Assembly: GCA_016297645.1 (NCBI GenBank)
Contig: JAEDGF010000003.1
Span: 1-60,703 of the forward strand
Source: Clostridiaceae bacterium
GTDB lineage: Bacteria > Bacillota > Clostridia > Oscillospirales > Acutalibacteraceae
Direction of reading: 5' to 3'
DNA length: 60,703 nt
Below the pieces are notes generated by a model, which ran no database searches, had not been told where the DNA came from, and saw only the letters and a list, made by a program, of their open reading frames with translations. A program made the translations under genes and the position numbers. Below are positions 24,516-32,575 of this stretch, in pieces (position 1 is the stretch's first letter; every line of letters starts with the position of its first letter).

Positions 24516-25646
24516 TTATCCGAGCATCTTCGCGAAGGACGACATCATCTCGGATATCTTTATCTCCTGCGGGCATACCGCTTCGCAGCTTCTGCATCCG
24601 ATACACGCGGACGGGAGCTTGTCTGCCGGAAGTGTTGACAGACGGAACGGCGCGATGAAGCCGCCGCCGGAGAATGAATGCTCGTTGTACATTGAAATGA
24701 GCATCGGAATGTCAAGCTCCTGCGGACAGTGCGAGGTGCAGTACCGGCAGCCGGTACAGGGAAGCGATTTTACAGAAGTCATCTCAGCCGCTATTTTGTC
24801 GAGCGCGTCAAGCTCCTTTTCGTTCAGCGGAGCAAATGTGTCCATCGTTTTAATGTTGTCTTTGAGCTGCTGCATATTGCTCATGCCGGAAAGCGTCACC
24901 GTGACCTCCGGCAGACTTTGCAGGAATCTGAAACTCCATGCCGGAACGGTTTCGTCCGGGCGCAGCTCTTTCAGTATGTTTTCGTATTTTTCCGGAAGGG
25001 AAGCAAGCCTTCCGCCTCTCAGCGGCTCCATTACCCAGATGGGGATGTTATATTTCTTTAAAAGCTGAACTTTTCTGTCGGCGTGCTGAAACTTCCAGTC
25101 GATAAAGTTGATTTGAAGCTGACAGAATTCCATGTCTTTGCCGTATGCTTCGAGAAAACGGCTTATTGTATGCTCATCGCCGTGATTCGAAAAACCGAGG
25201 TGTTTTATTTTGCCCTCTTTTTTCATCTTGATGAAGTAGTCGTAGATGCCGTACTGTGGATCGAGATATGCGTCAATGTTTTTCTCACAGACATTGTGGA
25301 ACAGATAAAAATCGAAATACTCCGTTTGGCATTTTTTGAGCTGCTCGTTGAAGATTTCTTTTACCTTCGGCATATTGGCAAGGTCGTAGCCGGGGAACTT
25401 GTCCGCGAGAAAATAGCTTTCTCTGCTGTAACGGGAGAGCGCCTTGCAGAGTGTTATCTCGCTCAGTCCGTCATGGTAGCCCCATGCGGTATCAAAATAG
25501 TTAACTCCGCTTTTTATCGCTTCGTCCACCATATCGCAAACGGCGTTCAGATCGGGCTTCTTGTCGCTGCCGTTTTCACAGGGCAGGCGCATTGCACCAA
25601 AGCCGAGTGAGGATATTTTAATATTCTGAAAATCGTTGTAAATCAT
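24516..25646 (-). CDS. Aldo/keto reductase with C-terminal 2x[4Fe-4S] ferredoxin domain
   Basis: A 376-residue fusion. Residues 1-280 form an aldo-keto reductase barrel: LGFGAMRLP, catalytic Asp and Tyr in YFDTAWGYHDG, the lysine in LADKFPG and the histidine in YLFHNV. The tail carries two cluster motifs, CTGCRYCTSHCP (297-308) and CIGCRSCEAVCP (348-359). Such fusions are common in anaerobic Clostridia and probably pass electrons between ferredoxin and the NAD(P)H-type active site, but the substrate is unknown. It has its own promoter on the minus strand and converges on the GH4 gene. RBS GAAGGAG precedes the ATG. Confidence 0.9.
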   Translation of the reverse strand: MIYNDFQNIKISSLGFGAMRLPCENGSDKKPDLNAVCDMVDEAIKSGVNYFDTAWGYHDGLSEITLCKALSRYSRESYFLADKFPGYDLANMPKVKEIFNEQLKKCQTEYFDFYLFHNVCEKNIDAYLDPQYGIYDYFIKMKKEGKIKHLGFSNHGDEHTISRFLEAYGKDMEFCQLQINFIDWKFQHADRKVQLLKKYNIPIWVMEPLRGGRLASLPEKYENILKELRPDETVPAWSFRFLQSLPEVTVTLSGMSNMQQLKDNIKTMDTFAPLNEKELDALDKIAAEMTSVKSLPCTGCRYCTSHCPQELDIPMLISMYNEHSFSGGGFIAPFRLSTLPADKLPSACIGCRSCEAVCPQEIKISEMMSSFAKMLG

Positions 25647-25667
25647 TTCTTCAACTCCTTCACTGAA

Positions 25668-25696
25668 ATTATATCAAAACAAGCAGATTATTACAA
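25668..25696 (-). promoter_or_regulatory. Promoter of the aldo-keto reductase gene
   Basis: On the minus strand TTGTAA (25696-25691), 17 bases, TATAAT (25673-25668), 22 bases before the start codon. Confidence 0.82.
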
Positions 25697-25733
25697 TACC
25701 TTTTATTTCAATGACGGTGACGGCTGCCACGGC

Positions 25734-25871
25734 TTAATTTTCTCTTTCGGCGGCAAGATTATGCCTTTTCTCCGCAAGCCGAACAAGCTCGCCTTTGAAC
25801 GCCCGGTTTGTAGTTGAAATATCTAATGGGGACGGTGCGCTCAAAGCAGTGGAATAAAAAATACTATTGTA
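25734..25871 (-). pseudogene. Start-less coding-like fragment in intergenic region
   Basis: The 310-base gap 25647-25955 contains, on the minus strand, 46 sense codons between two stops (25874-25872 and 25736-25734). The peptide has protein-like composition (PLDISTTNRAFKGELVRLAE then KRHNLAAEREN), but no ATG or GTG; only one TTG is available. It could be the decayed tail of a gene or a dispersed repeat with accidental coding look. I do not recognise a family with certainty. Confidence 0.3.
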
Positions 25872-25879
25872 TTATAGAA

Positions 25880-25920
25880 GCGCTCTCGGAACGAATAAAC
25901 CGTTCCGGGAGCTTTTGTTT
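25880..25920. terminator. Hairpin terminator downstream of the Cys-rich dockerin gene
   Basis: GCTCTCGGAACG (25882-25893)/CGTTCCGGGAGC (25901-25912), one wobble, followed on plus by TTTTGTTTT. The T-run is on the plus strand while both neighbours are on minus, so its direction of use is uncertain. Confidence 0.6.
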
Positions 25921-25955
25921 TACTGTGGATCGGCGTTAGCCGGATTTTTTTGTTA

Positions 25956-27434
25956 CTACTCGGTTATGCCGATGTAGTTTGCGAATTCGAGAAGTCCGGC
26001 AAGACCTGAAAGGATCTTGCTGTTTTTACCGGTCGCGGTGCGCATGAACTCGGGAATATCGGCGGTAATCATCGTGAAGTAGGTAGCGTCGATAACGAGG
26101 GGAGCACCGTTTTTGTCGGTCTTTTTGGGGTCGCACTTCTCAATGAGAAGGAGTTTCTGTCCGTCCATGAATACACGGAGAATAGAATCGTCGGAATGGA
26201 AGGTAAATCTTGTGCAGACCTTGCCCTGATATACCACAAGCGACATATTTTCTTCGGTGAGCTTAACATTGTCGAGCTTGGTGTTGTATTCGGGATCCTT
26301 GGGCGAGGGGAAGTCAATCTCGTCAACGGACGAATCGCCGCCATCGGGAAGTGCCGACATGAGGGATTTAAGGTTGCTTATATCAAAGTAGTAGTTCGTT
26401 CCTTCGTAGAGGGTGTGGAAATACTTTCTCTCAACCTCTTTACCGAGAATGTTCTTGTCAACATAAGCGAGGTAACCTATTTCGTTGCCGTCGAAGGGCA
26501 TCTGCATATAGATGGATTTGCCGGGGTTGACGGCGAAAATGATATCGGAGGTTTCATATCTCGGGTTGCCGTTTGAATAGTATCCGTTGAGAGTCTTTGC
26601 ATAGCCTTCGTAGTAGTATTTGCCGGAGACGAAGATATTGAACTCGTTGTTTTCGAAGTCGAATTTCGCAGGTTTAAGCTCCTGACCGCACACATCGCAC
26701 TTAACGGTTTCATTCTCTTTAAGAACACGGTCGGGGATAGTGTGACCCTTTGCAGGAATAACAACATCTTTTGTTCTCTTATTGCAGAGAACGCAGGTTA
26801 TTGTCTTTGTGCCGGTTTCGGTGCAGGTGGCATCTTTTGTTATTTTAACATTGGTATAGTTGCCATGAGAGTCGGTCTGCTCAACGAACTTGTGGGGGAG
26901 CTTTTTAACGGTATCCTGCTTTTTGCCGTGGCAGACGGAGCATTCCTGATAGTATTTTGCAGCCTTTTCGCAGTTGGGTTCGCCGTCCATCCACACTTTC
27001 TGACCGAGTGTGCAGTTTTCTTCAACGCCGGTTGTAGCGCCGCACTTCGTGCAGGTCTTTATGTGTTTGCCCGTTGACCAGTTTTTGTTCTGCATAACGG
27101 GCTTTAACTGCCAGTTGTGTGTGCACTGGGGCTTGATGACCGCGTCCTCGGTGGGAGCGGGATCGAGCTTAACGGAGATACGGAGAATTCCTCTCGCGTC
27201 GTTAACATCGATTTTACCGTCGCGGTTCAAGTCGGCAGCGGCTTTGATTTCGTCGTTTGCGGGCTTGTCGAGGTTAACGGCAAAACGGAGAACCTGACGG
27301 GCGTCGTCAACCGTTATGCCCTCTCTGTTGTCGACATTGCCGAGCTTGCGTGCGGCAAATGCGGTGGCGGCAAGAATCACCGTGAGAAGCAGGCAGATCG
27401 TTGCCGAGAACAAAAGCTTTGAACTTTTTTTCAT
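25956..27434 (-). CDS. Secreted protein with N-terminal dockerin and Cys-rich CxxC repeats
   Basis: An exported 492-residue protein. Signal peptide 1-27 (MKKSSKLLFS to AFA). A dockerin-like module follows at once (about 31-90): a degenerate first loop (NVDNREGITVDDAR) and a canonical second loop DLNRDGKIDVNDAR (68-81). Residues 104-250 hold repeated zinc-ribbon-like units with CxxC pairs (CTKC, CSVC, CVLC, CDVC), each followed by a K-rich or LP/IP-x-x-GH turn, a pattern seen in cell-surface proteins of gut Clostridia. The remaining 240 residues (FNIFVSGKYYYEGYAK; SIYMQMPFDGN; DGQKLLLIEK) look like a beta-rich domain of unknown function. RBS GGAAAGGAAACATAAAGTT precedes the ATG. Confidence 0.72.
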   Translation of the reverse strand: MKKSSKLLFSATICLLLTVILAATAFAARKLGNVDNREGITVDDARQVLRFAVNLDKPANDEIKAAADLNRDGKIDVNDARGILRISVKLDPAPTEDAVIKPQCTHNWQLKPVMQNKNWSTGKHIKTCTKCGATTGVEENCTLGQKVWMDGEPNCEKAAKYYQECSVCHGKKQDTVKKLPHKFVEQTDSHGNYTNVKITKDATCTETGTKTITCVLCNKRTKDVVIPAKGHTIPDRVLKENETVKCDVCGQELKPAKFDFENNEFNIFVSGKYYYEGYAKTLNGYYSNGNPRYETSDIIFAVNPGKSIYMQMPFDGNEIGYLAYVDKNILGKEVERKYFHTLYEGTNYYFDISNLKSLMSALPDGGDSSVDEIDFPSPKDPEYNTKLDNVKLTEENMSLVVYQGKVCTRFTFHSDDSILRVFMDGQKLLLIEKCDPKKTDKNGAPLVIDATYFTMITADIPEFMRTATGKNSKILSGLAGLLEFANYIGITE

Positions 27435-27535
27435 AACTTTATGTTTCCTTTCCGTGGTTTAGAGTGGTTATCTGTATCCGTGGTTCCGATGAATCGGTAC
27501 ATGATTCGAAAACAGAAAAGATACATCCGTATATC

Positions 27536-27564
27536 AGTATATACTATTTTTATTTTGTCCGCAA
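27536..27564 (-). promoter_or_regulatory. Promoter of the Cys-rich dockerin gene
   Basis: On the minus strand TTGCGG (27564-27559), 17 bases, TATACT (27541-27536), about 100 bases before the start codon. A small inverted repeat GAATC...GATTC lies in the leader. Confidence 0.6.
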
Positions 27565-27637
27565 TAGTTTTGGCGTAAAAAATACAGTCAAATTTTTAGT
27601 GAAAAAAGAAAAAAATAAATTATTTACAAAAAATCTA

Positions 27638-27667
27638 TTGACTTTTCACCCTTTTTGCCGTTAATAT
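27638..27667 (+). promoter_or_regulatory. Promoter of the lipoprotein gene
   Basis: TTGACT (27638-27643), 18 bases, TAATAT (27662-27667), divergent from the dockerin promoter. Confidence 0.6.
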
Positions 27668-27699
27668 TTGTATGTATGATTTAACGGAGGTTATCCACA

Positions 27700-28677
27700 A
27701 TGAAAGCTAAAAAAATTGTTGCATTGACGGCTGCTTTTGCAGCTCTGCTCTCCATGGCATCGTGCGTTACCATAAAGGTAGATGTTCCTGCCATAAATGT
27801 TCCCGGAATAAGCAATTTGTATGACCCCAACGGCTCCGCAGACAACAGCGGTTCCGATAATAATTCCGCCGAAACCCCGTCCGAGGAAACACAGGCTCCC
27901 GCTCAGGAGGAAACACAGGCTCCCGAAACACCTGCAACTCAGGCTCCCGCAACGCCCGACACACCGAGCGCAGCCCCCGAAACTCCCACTAAGGGCAGCA
28001 CGGAAACACCCACAAAGGCTTCCTCAACTCCCGCAAGCACAAAGCCCTCCACCAAGGAAGAGATAATTACATATTATGTAACGGCTTACAATAAGGTCGC
28101 AACCGAGGGCAAAAAGGTCACAAGAACCTACGATAACACAACAAACTACAAGAACATCGTTAAGATAGGCAATAACGCAAGCATCAAGAACCTCTGCGAA
28201 AAGCTCATGAAGCAGTTCATGAAGCCCAACAGCGAAGCTCTCGTAAAGACGGCAAGCGATCTTCCCCCCGTCGGCGTTACAAAGCTTAGCATTTCTCCGA
28301 GCCAGATATCCTCTGCGACCTGCACCGACAAAGGCTCGTACTATGAGGTGGTTCTCAAATCCACCGGTACAGATTCCAACTACGAAATCGACTCCGTACC
28401 CGGAAAAGGCTCGGCAGGCGTTATAGGACCCCTTCTTCGGACCGAAGATGTTTCCGGAGCAGCCGGTGCGTTCATAAAGTTTGACGGGCTCCATGCAAAA
28501 TATGCCACATGCACCGTCACCGCAAAGATAGACAAGGCAAGCGGACATATTACAGACTTCAGATTCAATTCTCCCTGTATCCTTCACTTTGACAAGGTTA
28601 CCGCTCTCGGTATGATCAAGGTTGAAAACTGCGACCTCGGACTTCTCTTCGAGCAGAAGTGGACTGTTGCATATTAA
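27700..28677 (+). CDS. Lipoprotein with Pro/Thr-rich linker, unknown function
   Basis: A 325-residue surface lipoprotein. Signal with lipobox SMASC (Cys22). Residues about 45-125 are a low-complexity linker rich in P, T, A, E and S with an EETQAP repeat and several APxTP-like turns, suited to crossing the cell wall. The C-terminal 190 residues (EIITYYVTAYNKVATEGK; TRTYDNTTNYKNI; SYYEVVLKSTG; CTVTAKIDKASGHI) form a probable single domain that resembles lipoproteins common in gut Clostridia but has no assigned function that I know. RBS GGAGG lies at 27687-27691. It is monocistronic, with promoter and bidirectional terminator. Confidence 0.75.
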   Translation: MKAKKIVALTAAFAALLSMASCVTIKVDVPAINVPGISNLYDPNGSADNSGSDNNSAETPSEETQAPAQEETQAPETPATQAPATPDTPSAAPETPTKGSTETPTKASSTPASTKPSTKEEIITYYVTAYNKVATEGKKVTRTYDNTTNYKNIVKIGNNASIKNLCEKLMKQFMKPNSEALVKTASDLPPVGVTKLSISPSQISSATCTDKGSYYEVVLKSTGTDSNYEIDSVPGKGSAGVIGPLLRTEDVSGAAGAFIKFDGLHAKYATCTVTAKIDKASGHITDFRFNSPCILHFDKVTALGMIKVENCDLGLLFEQKWTVAY

Positions 28678-28710
28678 GCCGCAGTGCTTTTGAAATAATG
28701 TCCGAATAAC

Positions 28711-28745
28711 AAAAAGGCTCTTTTCCGCGTGGAGAGAGCCTTTTT
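28711..28745. terminator. Bidirectional terminator after the lipoprotein gene
   Basis: AAAAAGGCTCT (28711-28721) and AGAGCCTTTTT (28735-28745) pair over 11 bp, loop TTTCCGCGTGGAG. Confidence 0.85.
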
Positions 28746-28775
28746 AGATTGTAAAATATCAAATAAAGCACCAAA

Positions 28776-28813
28776 GCACCGGCGCAGAATTTTACTTCAT
28801 TTTGCGCCGGTGC
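28776..28813 (-). terminator. Hairpin downstream of the GH3 gene
   Basis: GCACCGGCGCA (28776-28786) and TGCGCCGGTGC (28803-28813) are perfectly complementary over 11 bp; the minus-strand side continues TTTGGTGCTTTATTT. Probably the 3' end of the minus-strand GH3 transcript. Confidence 0.6.
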
Positions 28814-28889
28814 AGTTTCAGTGTACTGGTTATTTGCTTCGAAGGTTAAAATGCGGAGAGGTGTGATTGCTTTTCTGTTGTCCTCTGAG

Positions 28890-30959
28890 TTACAGCGAGT
28901 ATTCCACGCGCATATCCGCATTGCAGTCAAAGCCTATGTAGATATCCGCAATTCCCGTCAGCTCGACCGGACGGTTGTCGCAGTCGGTAAGGCGGAGCGC
29001 GTAATCCCTTATTTTTATTGTTACGCGCTTGCTTTCGCCCTTGTCGAGCGCGACACGCTGCCAGCCGACAAGCGTACGGTGCGGTCTTATGATGGGAGCT
29101 TTTCTCACTCTGCCGTACATCTGCACGACCGTTTCGCCGCTGCATCCGCCCGTGTTTTTTACGGTGACGGTCACTTCGCAGCCGTTTATTTCGGGGTTGG
29201 AAAGCTCAAATGAAGTGTAGCTCATGCCGAAGCCGAACGGGAACAGCGGCTCGTTGGACTCGTCGATGTACATATTGGTAAATCTGTTGTTCGCCCCTCT
29301 GCTTCCCAAAGGTCTGCAAGAGGTGAGTCTGTCGTGGTAAATCGGTATCTGCCCTATGCACCTCGGGAAGGTCATGCTGAGGTGACCGGACGGCGATACT
29401 TCGCCATTTACAAGCATTTTAATTGCTTCTGCGCCCATTGAGCCGGGAAACCAGACATTGAGGAGCGCATTGCAGTACGGCAGTATATCGGTGAGAATAA
29501 GCGGACGGCCGCAGAACAGGATAAGTACAACGGGCTTGCCGGTGTTATAAAGGCGTATAAGCTCCTCCTTTTGCTCTGCCGAAAGCTCCGGATGGGCTTT
29601 GCTTGCGGCTTCTCCGGTTTCGGGTTTTGTTTCACCGGTCGCAAACAGAATCACATCGGCGTTGTCGATATCCGTAAGAGTGATACTGCCGTCGCTTTCA
29701 AACGCTTCGCGCAGAGTTTGAGTGTCGGGGCGAATTCCGTCAACAGCCCACGCGCCGAGAATATCGTGTTCGTCCGTGTGGCTGCCGACAAGCGCAATTT
29801 TTGTACTTGCTTTTACGGGCAGTGCGCCGTCATTTTTCATGAGTACGCAGCTGCGCAGAGCAGTTTCGAGCGCCGCTTTGAGATGCTCCGGCGATTTGCA
29901 GATTTTGGCTGCGAAATCGGGGTCGTCATTTTTAACGGGGTTTTCGAAAAGTCCGAGGTTGTTTTTCAGTTCGAGAACACGCAGACACGCGTTGTTGACA
30001 ACTTCCTCAGAAACCGTTCCGTCAAGAACAAGCTCTTTAAGCTCCGAAAGATAGGCAAGCGACAAGAAGTCCATATCGAGTCCGCCCTCAATTGCGGTTT
30101 GCGCGCAGCCGCGAAGATTCTCGGCAATGCCTTGGTTCATGAGCTGCTTTACATCGTCGTAGTCGGACATTGATACTATGTTGTGACCCCACTGCTTGCG
30201 CATCACTTCATTCTGCAAAAATCCGTTGCACACGCACGGTACGCGGTCGACCGCCACAAAAGAGGTCATGACCGTGTCGCATCCGGCATCAAGCGCCTCC
30301 TTGAAGGGCGGAAGATATACATTGTAAAGCTCGGCACGGCTCACATCCACCGGTGCATATTCCTGACCGGCTTCGCAGAGTCCGTATGCCGCAAAATGCT
30401 TGGCACAGGTTGCAATCGCATCCTTTTTGTCGACTCTGTCACCCCTGAAACCGCGCACTATCGCGGCGCCCATAGCTCCCGTGAGGACATGGGATTCACT
30501 CGGCGTTTCAAGAACGCGTCCCCACCTCGGGTCCCGTGCAACATCGACCATCGGACCTATTGTGAGATGAAGCCCGGAGGCGGCGGCTTCAACGGCGCTT
30601 ACTCTGCCCATCAGCTCGCCGTATTTTTCGTCAAAGGTACAGCCGACCGCGAGGTTCAGCGGAAAGATTGTCCTGAACCCGTGAATGACATCACGCATAA
30701 GAATAGGGGGAATATGATGAGGGTGCTCGGCTGTTACAGTGCGTACGACATTGGCAAAGGACACCGGCTCGGGGGATATGTTGCAGGCAAGTCCTCCGGC
30801 AAGCATCATCTGTTCGTGTGTAATATTCATTTCGAGCAAAGGACCGAACGGAACTGCCTCGCCGTCTATAAAAGCCGATATCTGCAAGAGCGACAGCTGC
30901 CCGATTTTTTCATCGAGCGACAGGTCGTTCAGCAGTTCAACCAGTTTTTCATGTGTCAT
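28890..30959 (-). CDS. Glycoside hydrolase family 3 beta-glycosidase, conventional domain order
   Basis: A 689-residue GH3 enzyme. TIM barrel first: MDVARDPRWGR-type region VDVARDPRWGRVLETPSES (138-156), the KHF motif (187-189) and nucleophile Asp266 in VSMSDYDDV, where most relatives have SDW. The alpha/beta sandwich and a fibronectin-like domain (FGFGMSYTSFELSNPEI) follow. No signal peptide, so it acts on imported oligosaccharides. The substrate may be a beta-glucoside or beta-xyloside. I start at MTHEKLVELL (30959), behind GGAG; the extension to 31010 has no ribosome site. It is separated from the upstream eda gene by a hairpin terminator, so it may be partly independent of the hexuronate operon. 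Confidence 0.9.
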   Translation of the reverse strand: MTHEKLVELLNDLSLDEKIGQLSLLQISAFIDGEAVPFGPLLEMNITHEQMMLAGGLACNISPEPVSFANVVRTVTAEHPHHIPPILMRDVIHGFRTIFPLNLAVGCTFDEKYGELMGRVSAVEAAASGLHLTIGPMVDVARDPRWGRVLETPSESHVLTGAMGAAIVRGFRGDRVDKKDAIATCAKHFAAYGLCEAGQEYAPVDVSRAELYNVYLPPFKEALDAGCDTVMTSFVAVDRVPCVCNGFLQNEVMRKQWGHNIVSMSDYDDVKQLMNQGIAENLRGCAQTAIEGGLDMDFLSLAYLSELKELVLDGTVSEEVVNNACLRVLELKNNLGLFENPVKNDDPDFAAKICKSPEHLKAALETALRSCVLMKNDGALPVKASTKIALVGSHTDEHDILGAWAVDGIRPDTQTLREAFESDGSITLTDIDNADVILFATGETKPETGEAASKAHPELSAEQKEELIRLYNTGKPVVLILFCGRPLILTDILPYCNALLNVWFPGSMGAEAIKMLVNGEVSPSGHLSMTFPRCIGQIPIYHDRLTSCRPLGSRGANNRFTNMYIDESNEPLFPFGFGMSYTSFELSNPEINGCEVTVTVKNTGGCSGETVVQMYGRVRKAPIIRPHRTLVGWQRVALDKGESKRVTIKIRDYALRLTDCDNRPVELTGIADIYIGFDCNADMRVEYSL

Positions 30960-31048
30960 AGTTTTATCTCCGTTTCGCTGTCTGTTTGCCGGTAAACGGG
31001 CGGCGAACATCTTCGCTTACGCAACCCCGACAGAGAACAGTTCTTGTT

Positions 31049-31094
31049 AAAAAGCACCGGTTTATATATGACCGGAAGAGTAAATCGGTGCTTT
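31049..31094 (-). terminator. Terminator after eda
   Basis: AAAGCACCGGTTT (31051-31063) and AAATCGGTGCTTT (31082-31094), 12 of 13 pairs; the minus strand continues CTTTTTAAC. Likely end or attenuation point of the hexuronate operon before the GH3 gene. Confidence 0.7.
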
Positions 31095-31110
31095 GTTGTT
31101 TCTATGTTTT

Positions 31111-31734
31111 TCAGCCGCGAACGGCTTTTGCCGCTTCCACGGCAGCTTTGCACTTTTCCTTTATTTCGTCCGGAGTGCCTTTCATCATCCAGCTGCCGCC
31201 GACTGCGGTAATTTTATCCCACGCGAGATACTCCGCGAGGTTATCTGCGCTTATGCCGCCTGTCGGCAGAAAGGTAACTGACGGAAATGCCGCCGAAAGT
31301 GCCTTCATGGTTTTGATTCCGCCGTAATTCGAGCACGGGAAGAACTTGATGACGCGGCAGCCGTTGGCTATTGCAGTCATGATTTCGGTGGGTGTTACGC
31401 ATCCGCCGAAATAGGGGAGTCCGTTTTCTGCACAGAACCGTGCGACCTCCTCGGAAAAGCCGGGGGACACTATGAACTTCGCACCTGCGTCAAAAGCCGC
31501 CTGCGCCTGCTCTCCGTTTATTACCGTTCCTGCACCTATAAGCATTTCGGGGAATTCCTCGACCGCTATTTTTATTGCTTCGGCTGCACAGTCCGTACGG
31601 AAGGTGATTTCGGCAACGGGCAAGCCGCCGTCGCACATGGCGCGGAGCTTGGGGCGCACCTCGTCAACGGAATTAAAAACGACAACGGGGACAATACAGT
31701 ATTTTTTTATCGTTTCCGATACACCGGTATTCAT
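31111..31734 (-). CDS. eda: KDPG/KHG aldolase
   Basis: Cleaves 2-keto-3-deoxy-6-phosphogluconate to pyruvate and glyceraldehyde 3-phosphate. The 207-residue length is standard. The catalytic glutamate lies in VAEITFRT, GAGTV is the next conserved loop, SPGF and the Schiff-base lysine in RVIKFFPC follow, and FLPTGGIS binds the phosphate. ATG 31734 lies 6 bases after the uxuB stop; the ribosome site GGGAG is inside the uxuB end. It performs the last step of the operon pathway. Confidence 0.95.
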   Translation of the reverse strand: MNTGVSETIKKYCIVPVVVFNSVDEVRPKLRAMCDGGLPVAEITFRTDCAAEAIKIAVEEFPEMLIGAGTVINGEQAQAAFDAGAKFIVSPGFSEEVARFCAENGLPYFGGCVTPTEIMTAIANGCRVIKFFPCSNYGGIKTMKALSAAFPSVTFLPTGGISADNLAEYLAWDKITAVGGSWMMKGTPDEIKEKCKAAVEAAKAVRG

Positions 31735-31740
31735 GCTTGA

Positions 31741-32574
31741 TCACACTCCCGAATATGCGTTGAAACCGCCGTCAACGGGGAGGATTGTACCGGTGATGAA
31801 TCCCGAGGAATTATCATCGGCAAGGAACAGGAGCGCACCGACAAGCTCGCTTACATCGCCGAAGCGGTTCATGGGTGTGCCGGCAAGAATTTTGTGTGTT
31901 CTCGGTGTGGGCGTGCCGTCCGGATTAAACAGAAGTCCTCTGTTCTGATTACCGACAAAGAAGCCGGGGGCGATAGCGTTGCATCTGATTCCCATGGGAG
32001 CAAAATGAACGGCAAGCCACTGTGTGAAGTTCGAAATTCCCGCTTTTGCTGCGGAATAAGCCGGTATCTTCGTAAGCGGACGGAATGCGTTCATCGAGGA
32101 AAGGTTTATGATATTTCCGCCGTTTTCAAGCATATCCGGAGCAAAGACCTGTGTTGTGAGGAAAGCCGAGGTGATATTGAGGTCAAAAACAAATTTGAGT
32201 CCCGATTCATCGAGGTCGAAGAAGGTCTTTGCGCCTTCGGCAATGTCGGGGGTCATATATTCGTTGTCGGTGGTGGCCTTGGGGTTGTTGCCGCCTGCGC
32301 CGTTTACGAGCATATTTACCTTTCCGAATTTCTCATTGACTATCTTCTTTGCGTTTTCGAGCGACTCTTTGGAAAGAGCGTTTGTTTCGATAGCGAGAGC
32401 GTTTTCACCGATCTCGTCTGCGACCTTCTGAGCCGCAGGCAGATTGATGTCGAGAAGCGCGACTTTTGCGCCGCTTGCCGCGAGTGCCTTTGCATATTCG
32501 CTGATTATTACGCCGCCTGCGCCTGTAAGGACGGCAACTTTTGACGAAAGGTCAACATTAAACGGAAGTTTCAT
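31741..32574 (-). CDS. uxuB: SDR-type D-mannonate oxidoreductase (fructuronate reductase)
   Basis: Short-chain dehydrogenase of 277 residues. Nucleotide loop TGAGGVIISEYAKALA (the third glycine of TGxxxGxG is Ile), LLDIN strand end, VNGAGGNNP, catalytic Ser in NLSSMNAF and the YxxxK pair in PAYSAAKAG. Position between uxuA and eda, plus similarity to the SDR fructuronate reductases of Firmicutes (UxuB/YjmF type), supports reduction of D-fructuronate to D-mannonate with NADH. An SDR of another specificity, such as gluconate 5-dehydrogenase, cannot be excluded. I start at MKLPFNVDL (32574), one base after the uxuA stop; the 44-residue extension upstream is inside uxuA. Confidence 0.82.
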   Translation of the reverse strand: MKLPFNVDLSSKVAVLTGAGGVIISEYAKALAASGAKVALLDINLPAAQKVADEIGENALAIETNALSKESLENAKKIVNEKFGKVNMLVNGAGGNNPKATTDNEYMTPDIAEGAKTFFDLDESGLKFVFDLNITSAFLTTQVFAPDMLENGGNIINLSSMNAFRPLTKIPAYSAAKAGISNFTQWLAVHFAPMGIRCNAIAPGFFVGNQNRGLLFNPDGTPTPRTHKILAGTPMNRFGDVSELVGALLFLADDNSSGFITGTILPVDGGFNAYSGV

Positions 32575-32575
32575 T

